64,000 bases of DNA, from assembly GCA_038503035.1 (NCBI GenBank), contig JAVSML010000984.1:1-64000 (forward strand), in the 5' to 3' direction. The translations under genes and the position numbers were made by a program. Positions 27,401-39,400 of the stretch are shown here, one piece after another. This DNA comes from Crocodylus rhombifer (Eukaryota; Chordata; Crocodylia; Crocodylidae). The stretch's first letter is position 1. Each line of letters begins with the position of its first letter. Under the pieces are notes generated by a model that was not told the origin of the DNA, made no database searches, and was given only the letters and a program-made list of their open reading frames with translations.

Positions 27401-30400
27401 TGGGGGAGCATGTGCCCCCTGATCTGTGGGGGGGGCAAGGGTGGGCTGCTGCTGTGGGGTGGGGCCAGGGACAGTGCCAGGCTCTTCCCCACAATTTGCC
27501 GTAGCCCACCCCATAGCCCCCCTCCCAGTGCCGCCTCCTGGCCCAAGCGCAGCCCCAGCCCAATCCCCCTACTGGGAAGAGCCCGGTGCTGCCCCCGCTC
27601 CAGCACAAAGTGGCAGCCTGGCTTCACCCCACAATCTGGGGGTACATGCCCCCACTCCCCCATGCCTCCCCTGGGGTGTGCGTAGTGGCAGGATCCATGT
27701 CCTCTGAATGAGCCTCTCACAGCTCTGTCCCACACCCCACTCTGCCCCAGCTGGGCAGTGTCTGCCCCAGCCCCAACCCCAGCTCCACTTTTTTTCTCAC
27801 TGCAGGGGCCTCGATCTGCTCTCTCCCCACACCCATTCCTTCCCCCCCACAAGAGACTTACTAGCCAGACGCTGCTCTCCAAGCTGCCGGGCTGGCCACG
27901 TGTATGCTGCGGCTGCACGCATGCACGCACACGGCATTTATCAGCCACATTATTGGCCACATCGGCCAAAAAAAACTGGTTGCCAGTAATGTTAATTTTC
28001 CTTTTATCGGTGCCAATACAATATGGACCGATGTATCGGTACACCTCTAGTGCCAGTAGGGCACGGCTCACCCAAAAAGTGCCTTGACTTATGTTAGTGA
28101 CTGAAAGTTTTGCCACATTTATTTATTTCAGTTTTTACTCTTGTAACTTATGTATGTCTTCATCTGTAGACTGTCATGGGAATGTATTTTGTGTTCTCAT
28201 GTTTCATAATCAGACTCTATCCTAAACTTCCTTTAATGGTAGATACTGTTGTTTCAGTTACAATCCTTGCTCTCATTAGCTCATAATTTCCTGAAAATAA
28301 GTTTTAGGGTATGCTCTACTCAAAGATAAAATACTTGAGAAAGTATTAAGAAAGTAACATAACAATTTTCACTTCTGTATTCATATAAAACTATTCCCCA
28401 TTAAAAAAAACAAAAAAACCCCCCAACACAACCTGCCACACAGTCGCCAAATTACTAAATGTAGGTGCCTCTTACTGTGTCCCTTGGAAGCATTGGACAA
28501 GTGGCAGTTTTGCCTAAGTGATCTTTTCTAATGTGCATGCTCATTCTTCAGTTTGCCTGCAGCCAGAGGATTATTTTTTCAAACACATATATGTATGATT
28601 GCAAGTATGATCTTCTTGGTGAGGTATATAATCTTAGTTTAATATAAAAAGGCACTTTTCCGGCTTCAAAGGCAGTTGAAGGAATTTTGCTCTATTTTTT
28701 TTCTTTTAAGAAACTAAATGTTTTTGTGGAGAGAGTAGAGAATAAATAATGTTTCAGAAAAGTAGGAAATTTGAGTGCGAATTGAACCTGTTCTCCAGCC
28801 TTATCTTTACTGTACAAAGTCAAGACTGAGCAACTCTTGTAATAAAGATTAAATTAGTGCTCACACATAGTTAGGATTATTGGAATGCCATAATGCAATA
28901 TAATGAAGTTTGAGAACAGTTCTAACTACTGTGGGTTCCCAGTTGGTAAAACCCTAGAGTATATGCTTAGAAAGAAAAACTATTTGAGTGCTTATAAGTT
29001 AAGCACATGCTCAGGTGTTATACTGGATTCTTTTATTCCTTGGAGTCTCAGAACAGAAAAGATGCCATATGCCTGAAGAAGGGTGATAATACCTGAAAGC
29101 TTGCAAAAAATGTTTCCCCAACTATTCAGTTGATTCAATAAAAGATATCACATCTACCAAACGAACCTTGTCTGCATATGTTCTTAGACCAGCTATAACC
29201 AAAAAAACCTAGATTGCTGCATTTGAGCATCTTTTAGTATAAACTTACATTGGCATCTGATAAACAGAAAGTGACAAACTAGAGGTTTACCTGGCTATTA
29301 GTATGACACCCTAATTTATCAGCTTTGATTTGGGACTCTGAATGCCCTTCAAATATACTAAATGTTTTAAATACTTATTTAAGGGATTTTCAACATATAG
29401 TTTAATGTTTTTTTTTTTTTAAAGAAACAGAGCATTGTATGTGTTCTGAAGCATAGGATGCCTAAAGCTAAGAAGAAGAAAAATGATAAATATTTCTTAA
29501 ACGAAGTATTTTTCCATTGTGTTAGTGATATTTTTTTTGTTTGTTTTCTGTACAGATGGGGTATTAACTTTTCTCTGGAAGTGTGTTGAGACTTCTGTAG
29601 ATAGTGTTTTAGATTTTGTTCTTCGAAGGCTTACTACAGGTGATTTAAACACTGTAAGTATTTCCTGAAAGACTTGCTGTCTACTTGTTTTGGTGCATTT
29701 TTGCTTGTTAATCTGATTCAGCAGAATTTTTTTACAAGTTTCTAAACAAAATACTTCCCATCCTCAGAACATCATTTTACATAGAAATAGTCATGGTAAA
29801 CTTATTTTAACAGTAACCTGCTGAGGCATGTCGGGTTTTTTTTCAGTGAAAGGAATTCAGAAAAGATCACAATACAAATGAAAAATTGGTTGGTTTCTTT
29901 TAACCATTAAATTGACTTTGTAGTTGGCATTTGCAACAGAAAAGGACAAGGAGCTTTTTATATTTGCCCATATGGTATGTCACTGCTCAGATCTAAAGTC
30001 CAACAGAGATACTGACTGAGTGGATTTAGGAGGTATACATCTGTCAATTTGAGGTTTTGAGTGTTTTGGTACTTCCTGAAGTCACATTTCTATTGTCCTG
30101 CTCCCATTTTATTGTAGTGTATTACAGGCTTGTGAAAATTTTAAAATCTTCCCATTTTATTGTATTAGTGAAAGTCTTAAAATGATGCATTGATAGTAAT
30201 GTTTAACTACCTAAAAAAAACTGCTAATAATCATTTATATGCATCAGACTGACACAGAACTCTGCAAAGAGTTAAAAGTGTAGGTCCCTTATTGAATGGA
30301 GAAGGTAAGTTAATAATATACTACGCAGAAAAGGCTGTTGTGTTTACTGCCTACTTTTTCAGTCTTATAAAGAGTTAATTATTAAATGAGGAGCACAGTC

Positions 30401-33400
30401 AGTCTTGGGGATGAGCTGTAGGTAATCAGCTAGTAAAAGGAAAGAACAAGTTAAAAATCACATCGATAAGATGGATACTTTCAAATCAGCAGGACCTGGT
30501 GGGATTTATGCTAGAGTAATCCAGGAATTGGCTAAGTAATTGTGGAGTCTTTGACAATTGTGGAGGTTGTGAGGTATTTCAGAAGATTGGAGAAGGACAA
30601 ACAGTGTCCAACTTTAAAAATGGAAAAAAAGCAGGATCCAAGGAATTGCAAACCAATCAGTTTAACTCAGTACCTGTAAAAATAGTGAAGCATACCATCA
30701 GTCAATCAATTTCTAACCACCTAGAATTAGAGATGCACTGATACATGGGTCCCATATCGGATCACAGCTGCAGCACAGCATATGGGTGGACAGGAGCGCA
30801 GCCTGGCGGTGTGGAGAGCAGCCTGGTTCGGCTGGTAAGTCTGTTGTGAGAAAAGGGGTGGGAGAGGGGGCAGATTGAGGCCCCCGTAGTGATAGAGAGG
30901 TGGGGTAGGGGCAGGCACTGCCCACCAGGATGGCACAAGGCATAGGACAGATCTGCGGCTCATCCGAGGTGGAGGTAAGCTCCTGCTGCTGCACGCACCC
31001 AGGGAGGGCATTTGGGGGGGGGGTGCTCCCGGATGTGTGCAGGGTGAGGGTGACTGTTGGGCTGGGGCTGTGCTGGGCTCTACCCGGCAGGGGCTATGCC
31101 TGGCTGCGCTTGAGTTGGGTGGTGGCAGTGGTGCTGGGAGGGGGCTGGGGTGCTAGTCACCCCAACATTTTCTGCAGCCCCCTTCTCCTAGCACTGCTGC
31201 TGTCTGCCTCTAGCCTAGCCTAGCCCAGCCCAGCCTAGCCACCTGCTGGGAAGAGCCAGTGCTGGCCCCAGCCAGTGGCAGCAGCTTGTCCTCAGTTTGC
31301 ATGCAGATCTGGGGGCACCATCTCCCCCTCCCCCCATGCCCTCCTGGTTTGTGTGCAGCTGTGGGAGCTGCCCCCCCGATGAGCCGTGACTCCGTCCCAT
31401 GCCTTGCCCTACCCCAGCTGGGCAGCCCCAGTCCCACTCCTTTGCTCACTGCAGGGGCTTCCATACGCCTCCCCCATCCCTTCCCTCCACCCATCTGTTG
31501 CCCCACAATGGACTTACCAGCTGGTTGCCGCTTTCCACGCTGTGGGGTTGTATATTGGAATCATATTGGCCAATATGGCTCATTAAAAATTGGCTATTGA
31601 TGCCACCCGTACCTAGAATGTATCAAGGTGTTAACTAGGAGCTAATGTAGATTTGTAAAGAACAAATTATACCTAATCAACCCAGTTTTTCTTTCTGTGA
31701 TAACGTGGTGGCTCTTGTAAAAACAGCAACAACCCCCCTCCCAACCCCCCCCCCCAAACAAACAAAGAAGACCCCCATAAAACAAAAAATCCAAGTGAAA
31801 GCAGTGTATGCAATGTACCTTTACTTTAGTAAGGCTCTTGACACTATTTCTCACCAAACAAGTGAGGTAAAGAGATATAGTTTAGAGAGGAAACTACTTT
31901 AAGAGGGTTTGTAAGTGGTTGGAATAGTATGCTCACAGAGTAGTCATCCATGACTCGGTGTTAGCCTGGGAGGAGATATTTCCAGTTTCCAGTCCTGCAT
32001 CTGTTGCTGTTCAGTATCTTTTATTAATGTTTCAAAGAATGGAATTGAGCGTACGTGTATGCTTAGCAAATTTGTCAATGGCATTTAGCTGGGTGAGGTA
32101 ACAGGCATTTTAGAGTAGCTGTTTTCAAATTGAGGTTCATGTACCCCTGGAGATAGTCAATGCTAAACTTTAACAATGGTGATGGAGCTTGTGATTAGTC
32201 TGTATGCAGTAAGTAATGGCATTTCTGCATGTAGATGTTGGTATTGACACTGTCTAAAGATGCACATGCAAGGTGTAGGGTACAATCAGCAGTATTTTGC
32301 AGGTAAATGGGGTAAACAGCTAAAATGTTTGAAAACTACTGCTCTAGAGAAAAAAATCACCTTGATACATTGGAAAAGTGTGTTAAATAAATAGGATGAA
32401 ATACACTGAAGGCAAGTGGAAAGTACTATACTATATTCCTGAAGTCGTCTGTTCAGTTTGGGTCTGCTGTTTCAAGAAAGATCTGGACAAAATTTGTAAG
32501 CATCCAGAAGGGAGCAACAAAAATGATTAATGGTCTAGAAAACAATGAGATGAGGAAATGTTGTGGGAATTTGAATTATGTAGTTTAAAGAAGAAAAGAC
32601 TGAGGGAAGGATTTGATAAATCTTCAAGTACTGATAGGATGGGTTAGAAAGAGGATGGCAGTCAGTTCTCTGTTGATACACATGATATGACAAGAAATAA
32701 CTTGAATTACAGCATGGGAGAATTAGTTTATATGTTAAAAAGAATATTCTAATGATGAGGGTGTTTTAAGTACTGGAACTTATTATCTCAAAGCTGTTTT
32801 TCCTCCATTACTGGAAGCTTTTATGCAGTTTAAGCATATGTCTGGCATGTTTTAGATCAGAGGTGCTTAACCTCTGGCCCATGTACCTGTCATCCATCCT
32901 GCGGGACTCCTCATAGGTCTGGAAATTTGGTGGGGGAGTGGTGGCAACACTAATTTCCACTTTGCTGCTAAATTTCCAGCCATATGGGGGGTCATGCACG
33001 TTGGACAAACATGGCCCTGTGTGTTAGGTCATGACGGCATATCGGGCTGCTCCGCAGCCAGAATTGGGCCTGTGGGAGGATTAACATGCAGGATTGGATT
33101 GGTGCACAGGGTTGGGTGTGTGCGTGGCAGAGCGAGTATGCAGGACCAGGTCATCGCACTGCATCGCACCTGCAGACTGACCCCACACTTGAGAATGAGG
33201 AAAAAGATAAAATGGTGTGAGCATCAGGGACTGAAGAGACAGAAGCAACAGGCCAAAAGATGAATGTGGTAGGAAAGCAAAGTAAGACAGAAGATAAATG
33301 AGAGCTTGTTTTTATCCTGGGACTCTAATCTGTGATGAGGAAACGTCTTCAGGAGAAGGGAGGGCAGTGGTGTGTTTGATAAAACTGATTGCCAAGGCCA

Positions 33401-36400
33401 ATATGGGAAGAAAGGCAAAACTGCTCTTGGTGGAAAAGAAAATTGGAAACTTACTTCAGTGTGTCGGGTTTTGTCGGGTTTTTTGCTGCTAATGGTTACT
33501 CAGACAGAGATCCTTGATGTAGATGGGAACTGGGTAGAAAAGGAGAGAAACTGTCCCTAATTACAGGAAAAGAAAACATTTTAGTGGTTGTGATTGCTCC
33601 TGACTTTTTCTATAGAAGTTGTTAGTTATGTCTAATTTTTAGTTGAAAATTTTCCCTTTTTAATGCTAATTGTTTTTTTCTTCATTTGAGGTTTCAGATT
33701 TGGATCGTTGTAATTTATACTTGGCTTTAGTATCAGAGCTGGTAAATTTATCATTGAACATTGGTTGGAAAAAGGGACCATCCATCTGGAATTTCATCTC
33801 TTCTTTGACAAATGCCTCTATTCATACTCTGCAGGAGGCAAGTAATGAACAGGTAATTTTTAGATGCTTTCAAACAACAGGGTTAAGGAATGGCTGATTA
33901 TATGATAACATTTGTTAGTTAATATAATATTTTGCAGAATACTCATGTAATTCATTGGCAGTTTAAATATTTCAGGTAAATGCTCTGTACCTTAGCTGCA
34001 AAAGGACATTTTTAGTATTGCAGTACTATAATTCTCTGTTAACTTACAAAACTGCTGTGTAACGAAAGCAATTTATTGGTTGTAATAATGGATTATGATG
34101 TTGAATGCTTTTTCTTCAACTACAGTAAAAGGTTTGATATCTTTAAAATAGAATAAACTGCAAGCCTGTTCCTCTCAAAGCCTCATATGAATACAATGTT
34201 ACATTTTCAAGATCAAGTACACAATGATAAAGATTAATTTTATATTGTAGTTTCTGTATTAAAATATTTTTACATATAAAGCAAATGTATGTTTAGCAAC
34301 AGAAAGAAGAAAATAAGGTATTAAATATGAGAAATATGTTTGAATTAATACTGCTAGAAATCCTTACATTTTTGTAATTTACTGAAATGAGTTTTTGATC
34401 TGGGAGCATTTGCTTTATCAAAAATATTTTTATACGGATTTAATTTCCTAAGGTGTATTTTAGCAGGCAGCATAAAGGGAGAAGAACTTAAAAGATTTCT
34501 TGTTCTTTTTTTAACACTTCTTTGCCTTACATATCTTACAATTTGCTGCATCTTTCAGTGGAATTTTTAAGCTCGTAGAACCAACAAGTGTTCACCTAAA
34601 CTGTTCATCTGAGACCTTCATTCAGCTACTTCTTTTGAAACCGTTGTTAATTTTACAGTTGGGCGTCTTTAAGTTGTGATTGTGTGTGTGTAATCCATCT
34701 TTTAGTGCATATGTTTTGCTTGAAGGATACTGTGTTCTAAGTGAATACTATAGATTTTGTCAGTCATCTGTTGGGGGAAGGAATGAGGAACCATTTTGTG
34801 TTCCTGATACCTAAAGGCATTCAGCAAAAATTTTATGATAACCATTATAACTTTGTTTTGAAAATGGCCAAGCACACTGACGGTATACATTGTCAATTTT
34901 AAATAATCTGCTTCTCTGCCCCATTGATCCTCACTTGAACTTGTATGATTCTATACAGAAATCACTTTAATTAGTACTAGACTGAATCTTGTACTGTAGG
35001 AAGTGGCCTAGTTTCTCTTGCTTCCCACTCTTCTCAAATGGAATATATCTCCCTTTTTGGAATGACTATTTTTGTCTTCAAGAGCAACTAAAGTAGTCTA
35101 GTTACAAGCTTGGATTGTGACTGCATGTGCCTGAATTCTACTTTTTGGTTCAGTTTTCCATAGCAGAATTTAAGTTTAGAATTTACGAGAGAAGTTGATG
35201 TGTGACTATTTGAATAATCTGTTTAAAATCAATTTGCTGTAAATAGAAAATAGGAATTTAAGGTTGACCTTGGTTGCAGGTCAACCATAACTGTAGGTGC
35301 ATAAGTGCAAGAATATTCTGGAGTGAGTTTCTGTAATTTGCAGGATACAGTACGTACTTGTTTTTCCCTATATTTTATTTTGTAGTCAGGTTTTCAGATA
35401 TATTGCTATGTTTTACCTTACCAGAGGAAATTGCACTGTTTTACTCTTTATGTTTAATTTTAATATACCAGGAGCCAAAACTTCGAGAACAGATTCAGAA
35501 GGTAGTTAGTATGGCATCGCTAACTGTGGTGTGTGAGATTATTGATCAGAAACCTGAACTGCAACTTGAATCTATGCAACCTGTTGAGAGCCTAAAAAGA
35601 TTTATTTCTTCTGCTCAACTTAATCAAGTATTAAAGAAGCCATCTTCTATTGAAGAAAAAAGTAGGTATGTTTGTGCTACGAATCATGTATGAATCATTC
35701 TCCATGATAAATTTTTTAACACCAAATAAAGCAAATCTAAAATGCCTGTCTTATTTAGTAATATTTGACAAGATACAATTTTTTTTATGTTAATTTAAAT
35801 AAAGAGTTCAAGTTATCCAAATAGTCTTCCAGCTTCTTAGATACAGGTCTTGGTGAAGATTAAATAGGTTGTCTTATCTCAGCCTATTCCGTTGTAACTC
35901 TGGAATGTAGGGCTCAGTCAGACTCATTGAAGTCAGTAACAAGGCTTTTAGTTGTCTAAATGGCAATTTCATGTCCCATTAAATACTTTTGATTCTGTTC
36001 TGCTTGTGTTAGGGTAGTACACGATCACATAGTTTGTGCATAGGGAAACTGATGTATTAGTATGGACTTGAACATATGGTCTCTTTTTGCAGTTTATTTG
36101 AAGAATCAACTTCTTGTCAAGGATGGGGGAAAATAGTTGCCTGCTACATACATGATCAGTGGGTTTGCCTTCATTTTCTTTTAAAAAAGTATCAGAACCA
36201 TATACCACGATCAGAAGATGAGACTTTGGAATTAGATTTGCCTGCAGTTCAGAGACCAAGAAGAACTTTCCAGTCTGCTTTGGAAGCTCTAACTGTTCTT
36301 CCTTCTGAGCAGGTTTTACCTGTGTTTCATTGCATGAAAATACTTATTCCCAAGGTAAGAAGAGACAGAAAGCAGTTTAAAGGCAGTAATAGCCAGAAAT

Positions 36401-39400
36401 ATTTTTTCTCCCCCCAAAATAAAACACTGCTTCCTGCTCTTGTGTTTTCAGCTTCTGGTTTCATCTGAGACTCTCTGCATTGAAGCGTTTGATCTGGGTT
36501 GGAAAATTATATCCTCTCTGAGCAACACACAGCTAATATTTTGGTCTAATTTAAAAGCCTTTGTTCAAGTTGTTTTTCATACTGAGGTTCTTGCTGTTGC
36601 AGCAAGTAGCAAAGGTCAAGCATATGCAAAAATAAGAGAGGTAAGTGCTTTTTTTTTTTTTTTTGGTAAATGTTTGTAAAACTCTAGCTGATTGCATTAA
36701 GAGGGCAGGGCATGGGTGGTAACTTGAAGGACGATTCTGTTCAGAATGACAAACTTTCATAGGTGACAGCCTACTTTGTCAGATGCTATTACAAAGTAGG
36801 CTTTTTCCAATGAAAGTTAATGCCTTTCTGAATAAGTTAGTCTTTAAGGTGCTACCTTGCTCTACCTTCTGCCTGACTTCAGACTCAGACTGTTAACTAT
36901 CTCTTTCTATTTTATTAGCCTGAGACATCTTTCTTTTTTAAAACATGGTTGTAATTTTTTCCTCTTAAAATTAAGTGATTTTTTTTTTCACTTGAAAAAG
37001 GTGCTGTTTTCAGAACATTGGGCCCAAAGGATCTTCAGAATAGCTGTACAGTGTAATTCCAACCCCCATCTGGAAGGGATAAGAGATGGTTGCTCTGTTT
37101 TTTTTACTTCTGTTCAGTGCCGTGTCACCTGAACCTTTCTATTGGGGGATTAGTGAGTGATTGAGGGAAGACTGCTGTGAACGACATGGAAAAGATGACT
37201 TCACAGAGGTTCACTCGAGAATCCTTGGGTGGCACTGATTTTAGTTATTACCAATGTGAGCTGGGTTCAGTATAATAATGGACAAGTAAGAGGATTTACA
37301 TCTGATTATGGTTTGACTCATCCAGTTTTCCTTTTCATGGTAGGAAGGGTTCTGTATTTTTCATTTTGCAGGTCGTTATTAGGGGTGTGTGAAACAGGCC
37401 ATATTCTATTCGGATTTGGCCCAAATCGAGGGACGGCGATTCGATTTGTTGATTCAGATCACTGTCCTGATTCGATTCAGCCGAATCCAAATCTGAAGAT
37501 TCGACGCAAGTTCAGCCATAGACACAGCTTTAAGTGTTTTTTCTTCATACGTTGAGGTACCAAGCGTGGCTTATGAATGCTGAGGTGGTGAGATGGATAG
37601 AGTATCCCACAGAAGCACAGAGGGCCCTCCCACGTGCTTGGCTGTGGACCTCTCCCCATGGTCCCCCTGACTTAGCAATTGGCCACGGGCGGACCCCAGG
37701 TGCTGGTCCCAGACCCAGAAGGCACCAGTNNNNNNNNNNGGCTGTGGCTGCATCCTCAACCCTGGTTAGGGGCTGGAGTCTGAGCCATAGCAGATGCCTA
37801 CCCCATCCCCAATCACTCTTATACCTGATTCTAAGGTGAAGGGTTTGCTCCCATGTTAAATGGGGAAAAATCCTAATATTAAAATTGAGTAAATAGGATA
37901 GTGTATTCTTAATTTTTACGGGCATTTATTTTCCTTCCTGTCAGTTTATTCTCTTAAAAATGCACTTCAATAAATGTTAAAATTTAAGTGTAGTAGCATA
38001 TTAACGTAGTAGTATTTAGATAAGGTTATCAGTTGCAACATTTGTATAAGTCCTAGCTGAAAGAAGATGGATTATTGCCTCAGTCTATAAAAGTAAAATA
38101 TCTCCACATACTAGAAATTGATATCTGATTTCTCTGTTTGGTCTCCTACTCTGCAGGCCTCCACACTTGGCAGTCACGTACTTGGTGTTGTCTGAACCTA
38201 TGAGCTGTAGCCATTCTGGGTTCTCCTCCCTACCCCCGCCCCCCATATCATTTGTTTAAATATTTGTAGCTGTTGTCTTAGTGTTAAACACATCCATGTC
38301 AAGGTATAAAATTGAGCTATTGTTGAGAGTCTTGAGTCTCTGTGACATCTATCCCATTGTCTCCAGTGGGACATACAATGACCACAGGCATCAAGGAGGT
38401 AATGAAAGTCACATAACTAAAGGCATCTGGTCCGAGCTACTTTGTACACCTTCATAAGGAAATGAAGATAAAAGTCCTAAGTAGGTGTCAATTTACATAC
38501 ATACGTACCTCACTTCTGGGCAGTGCTCCTTGCCAGTGATTCCTCTACGGTATACATATAGTTTTTAGCTTAGGAAATGCAGCTAAAATGTGTAAAATGT
38601 CCACGTACTACAGTGTGTTCAGTGTGCTACAGTGCATTCATTTGGCCTTTTTAACACTAGCCAAAAGTGGGCATGGGTGTTTTGAGCTAAAAATGGGTTG
38701 TTTTTCTAATAAAATGTAGAAAGGCTTCCATAGAGGTGCTCAAAGCACTTTGCTTATTTTTTATTTCCTCTGTTTTTTCCTTTTTCCCCCTTGTGTCCAT
38801 ATTGATGTTATTTGTTCAAGGTTTTAAACTTATTTTTTATGGGATGGGTTCCCACCCTATTGTCTCAGGAAGGAATTGGAAATCCTTTTTAAACTACTGA
38901 GCCAAATGATTGCTTTTTGCAAATCAGAGGACAATAATTTAGTTCCCTCCAACAACCATCTTCTTTGCATTTTGTAAAGAAAGTTTAATATGTTTGGATT
39001 TTTTTGTAAGTATGTTAGGAAATATTTCTAGAATGATTAAATTACATGAAAGATACTCCCCTTTAGAATATGATCCAAGAGTTAATTAAAAAGCCTTCTT
39101 TTGAGGTAGCTTAGTTCTTATTAGGCATTCACAGTTTTTTTCGTTTACAAAAGACAAGTTCATATGTGAAAGTGACTGGCTGTATAATAGGAACAAAGAA
39201 CTGTCTTTTTTTTTTTTTAAATGGCCTTATTTCATAAATTATCTTGCCATCTCTAAATCTTATTATGGTTTGCTACGCCATTCTCAGAAGAAATGATAAT
39301 TAGATATCATTGGCCACAGCTGAGCTGCTTCCTTTCTAAATTCCTTTAATTTTTTTAAAAGACTTATGCTTTTTAGGCCTGAAATTTCTTGCGTTTAAAC

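Larger units (their letters stand above)
30400..32830 (+). mobile_element. Old CR1 LINE, plus strand, interrupted by two hAT insertions
   Basis: Pieces follow CR1 ORF2 order. At 30540-30690 are TTTCAGAAGATTGGAGAAGG and GCAAACCAATCAGTTTAAC. At about 31815 is a decayed motif [14 protein letters not shown]. At about 32465 is TTTCAAGAAAGATCTGGACA, and at 32500-32830 the RT C-terminus and tail. Many stops and indels are present. The hATs at 30728-31611 and 32116-32341 sit inside it. Edges are approximate. Confidence 0.75.

Noticed and set aside
27127..28116. Open frame of 329 codons on the minus strand
   Set aside because: It spans the foldback hAT element and its duplication, is Gly/Pro/Ser-rich with no transposase motifs, and long frames are expected by chance in GC-rich palindromes.
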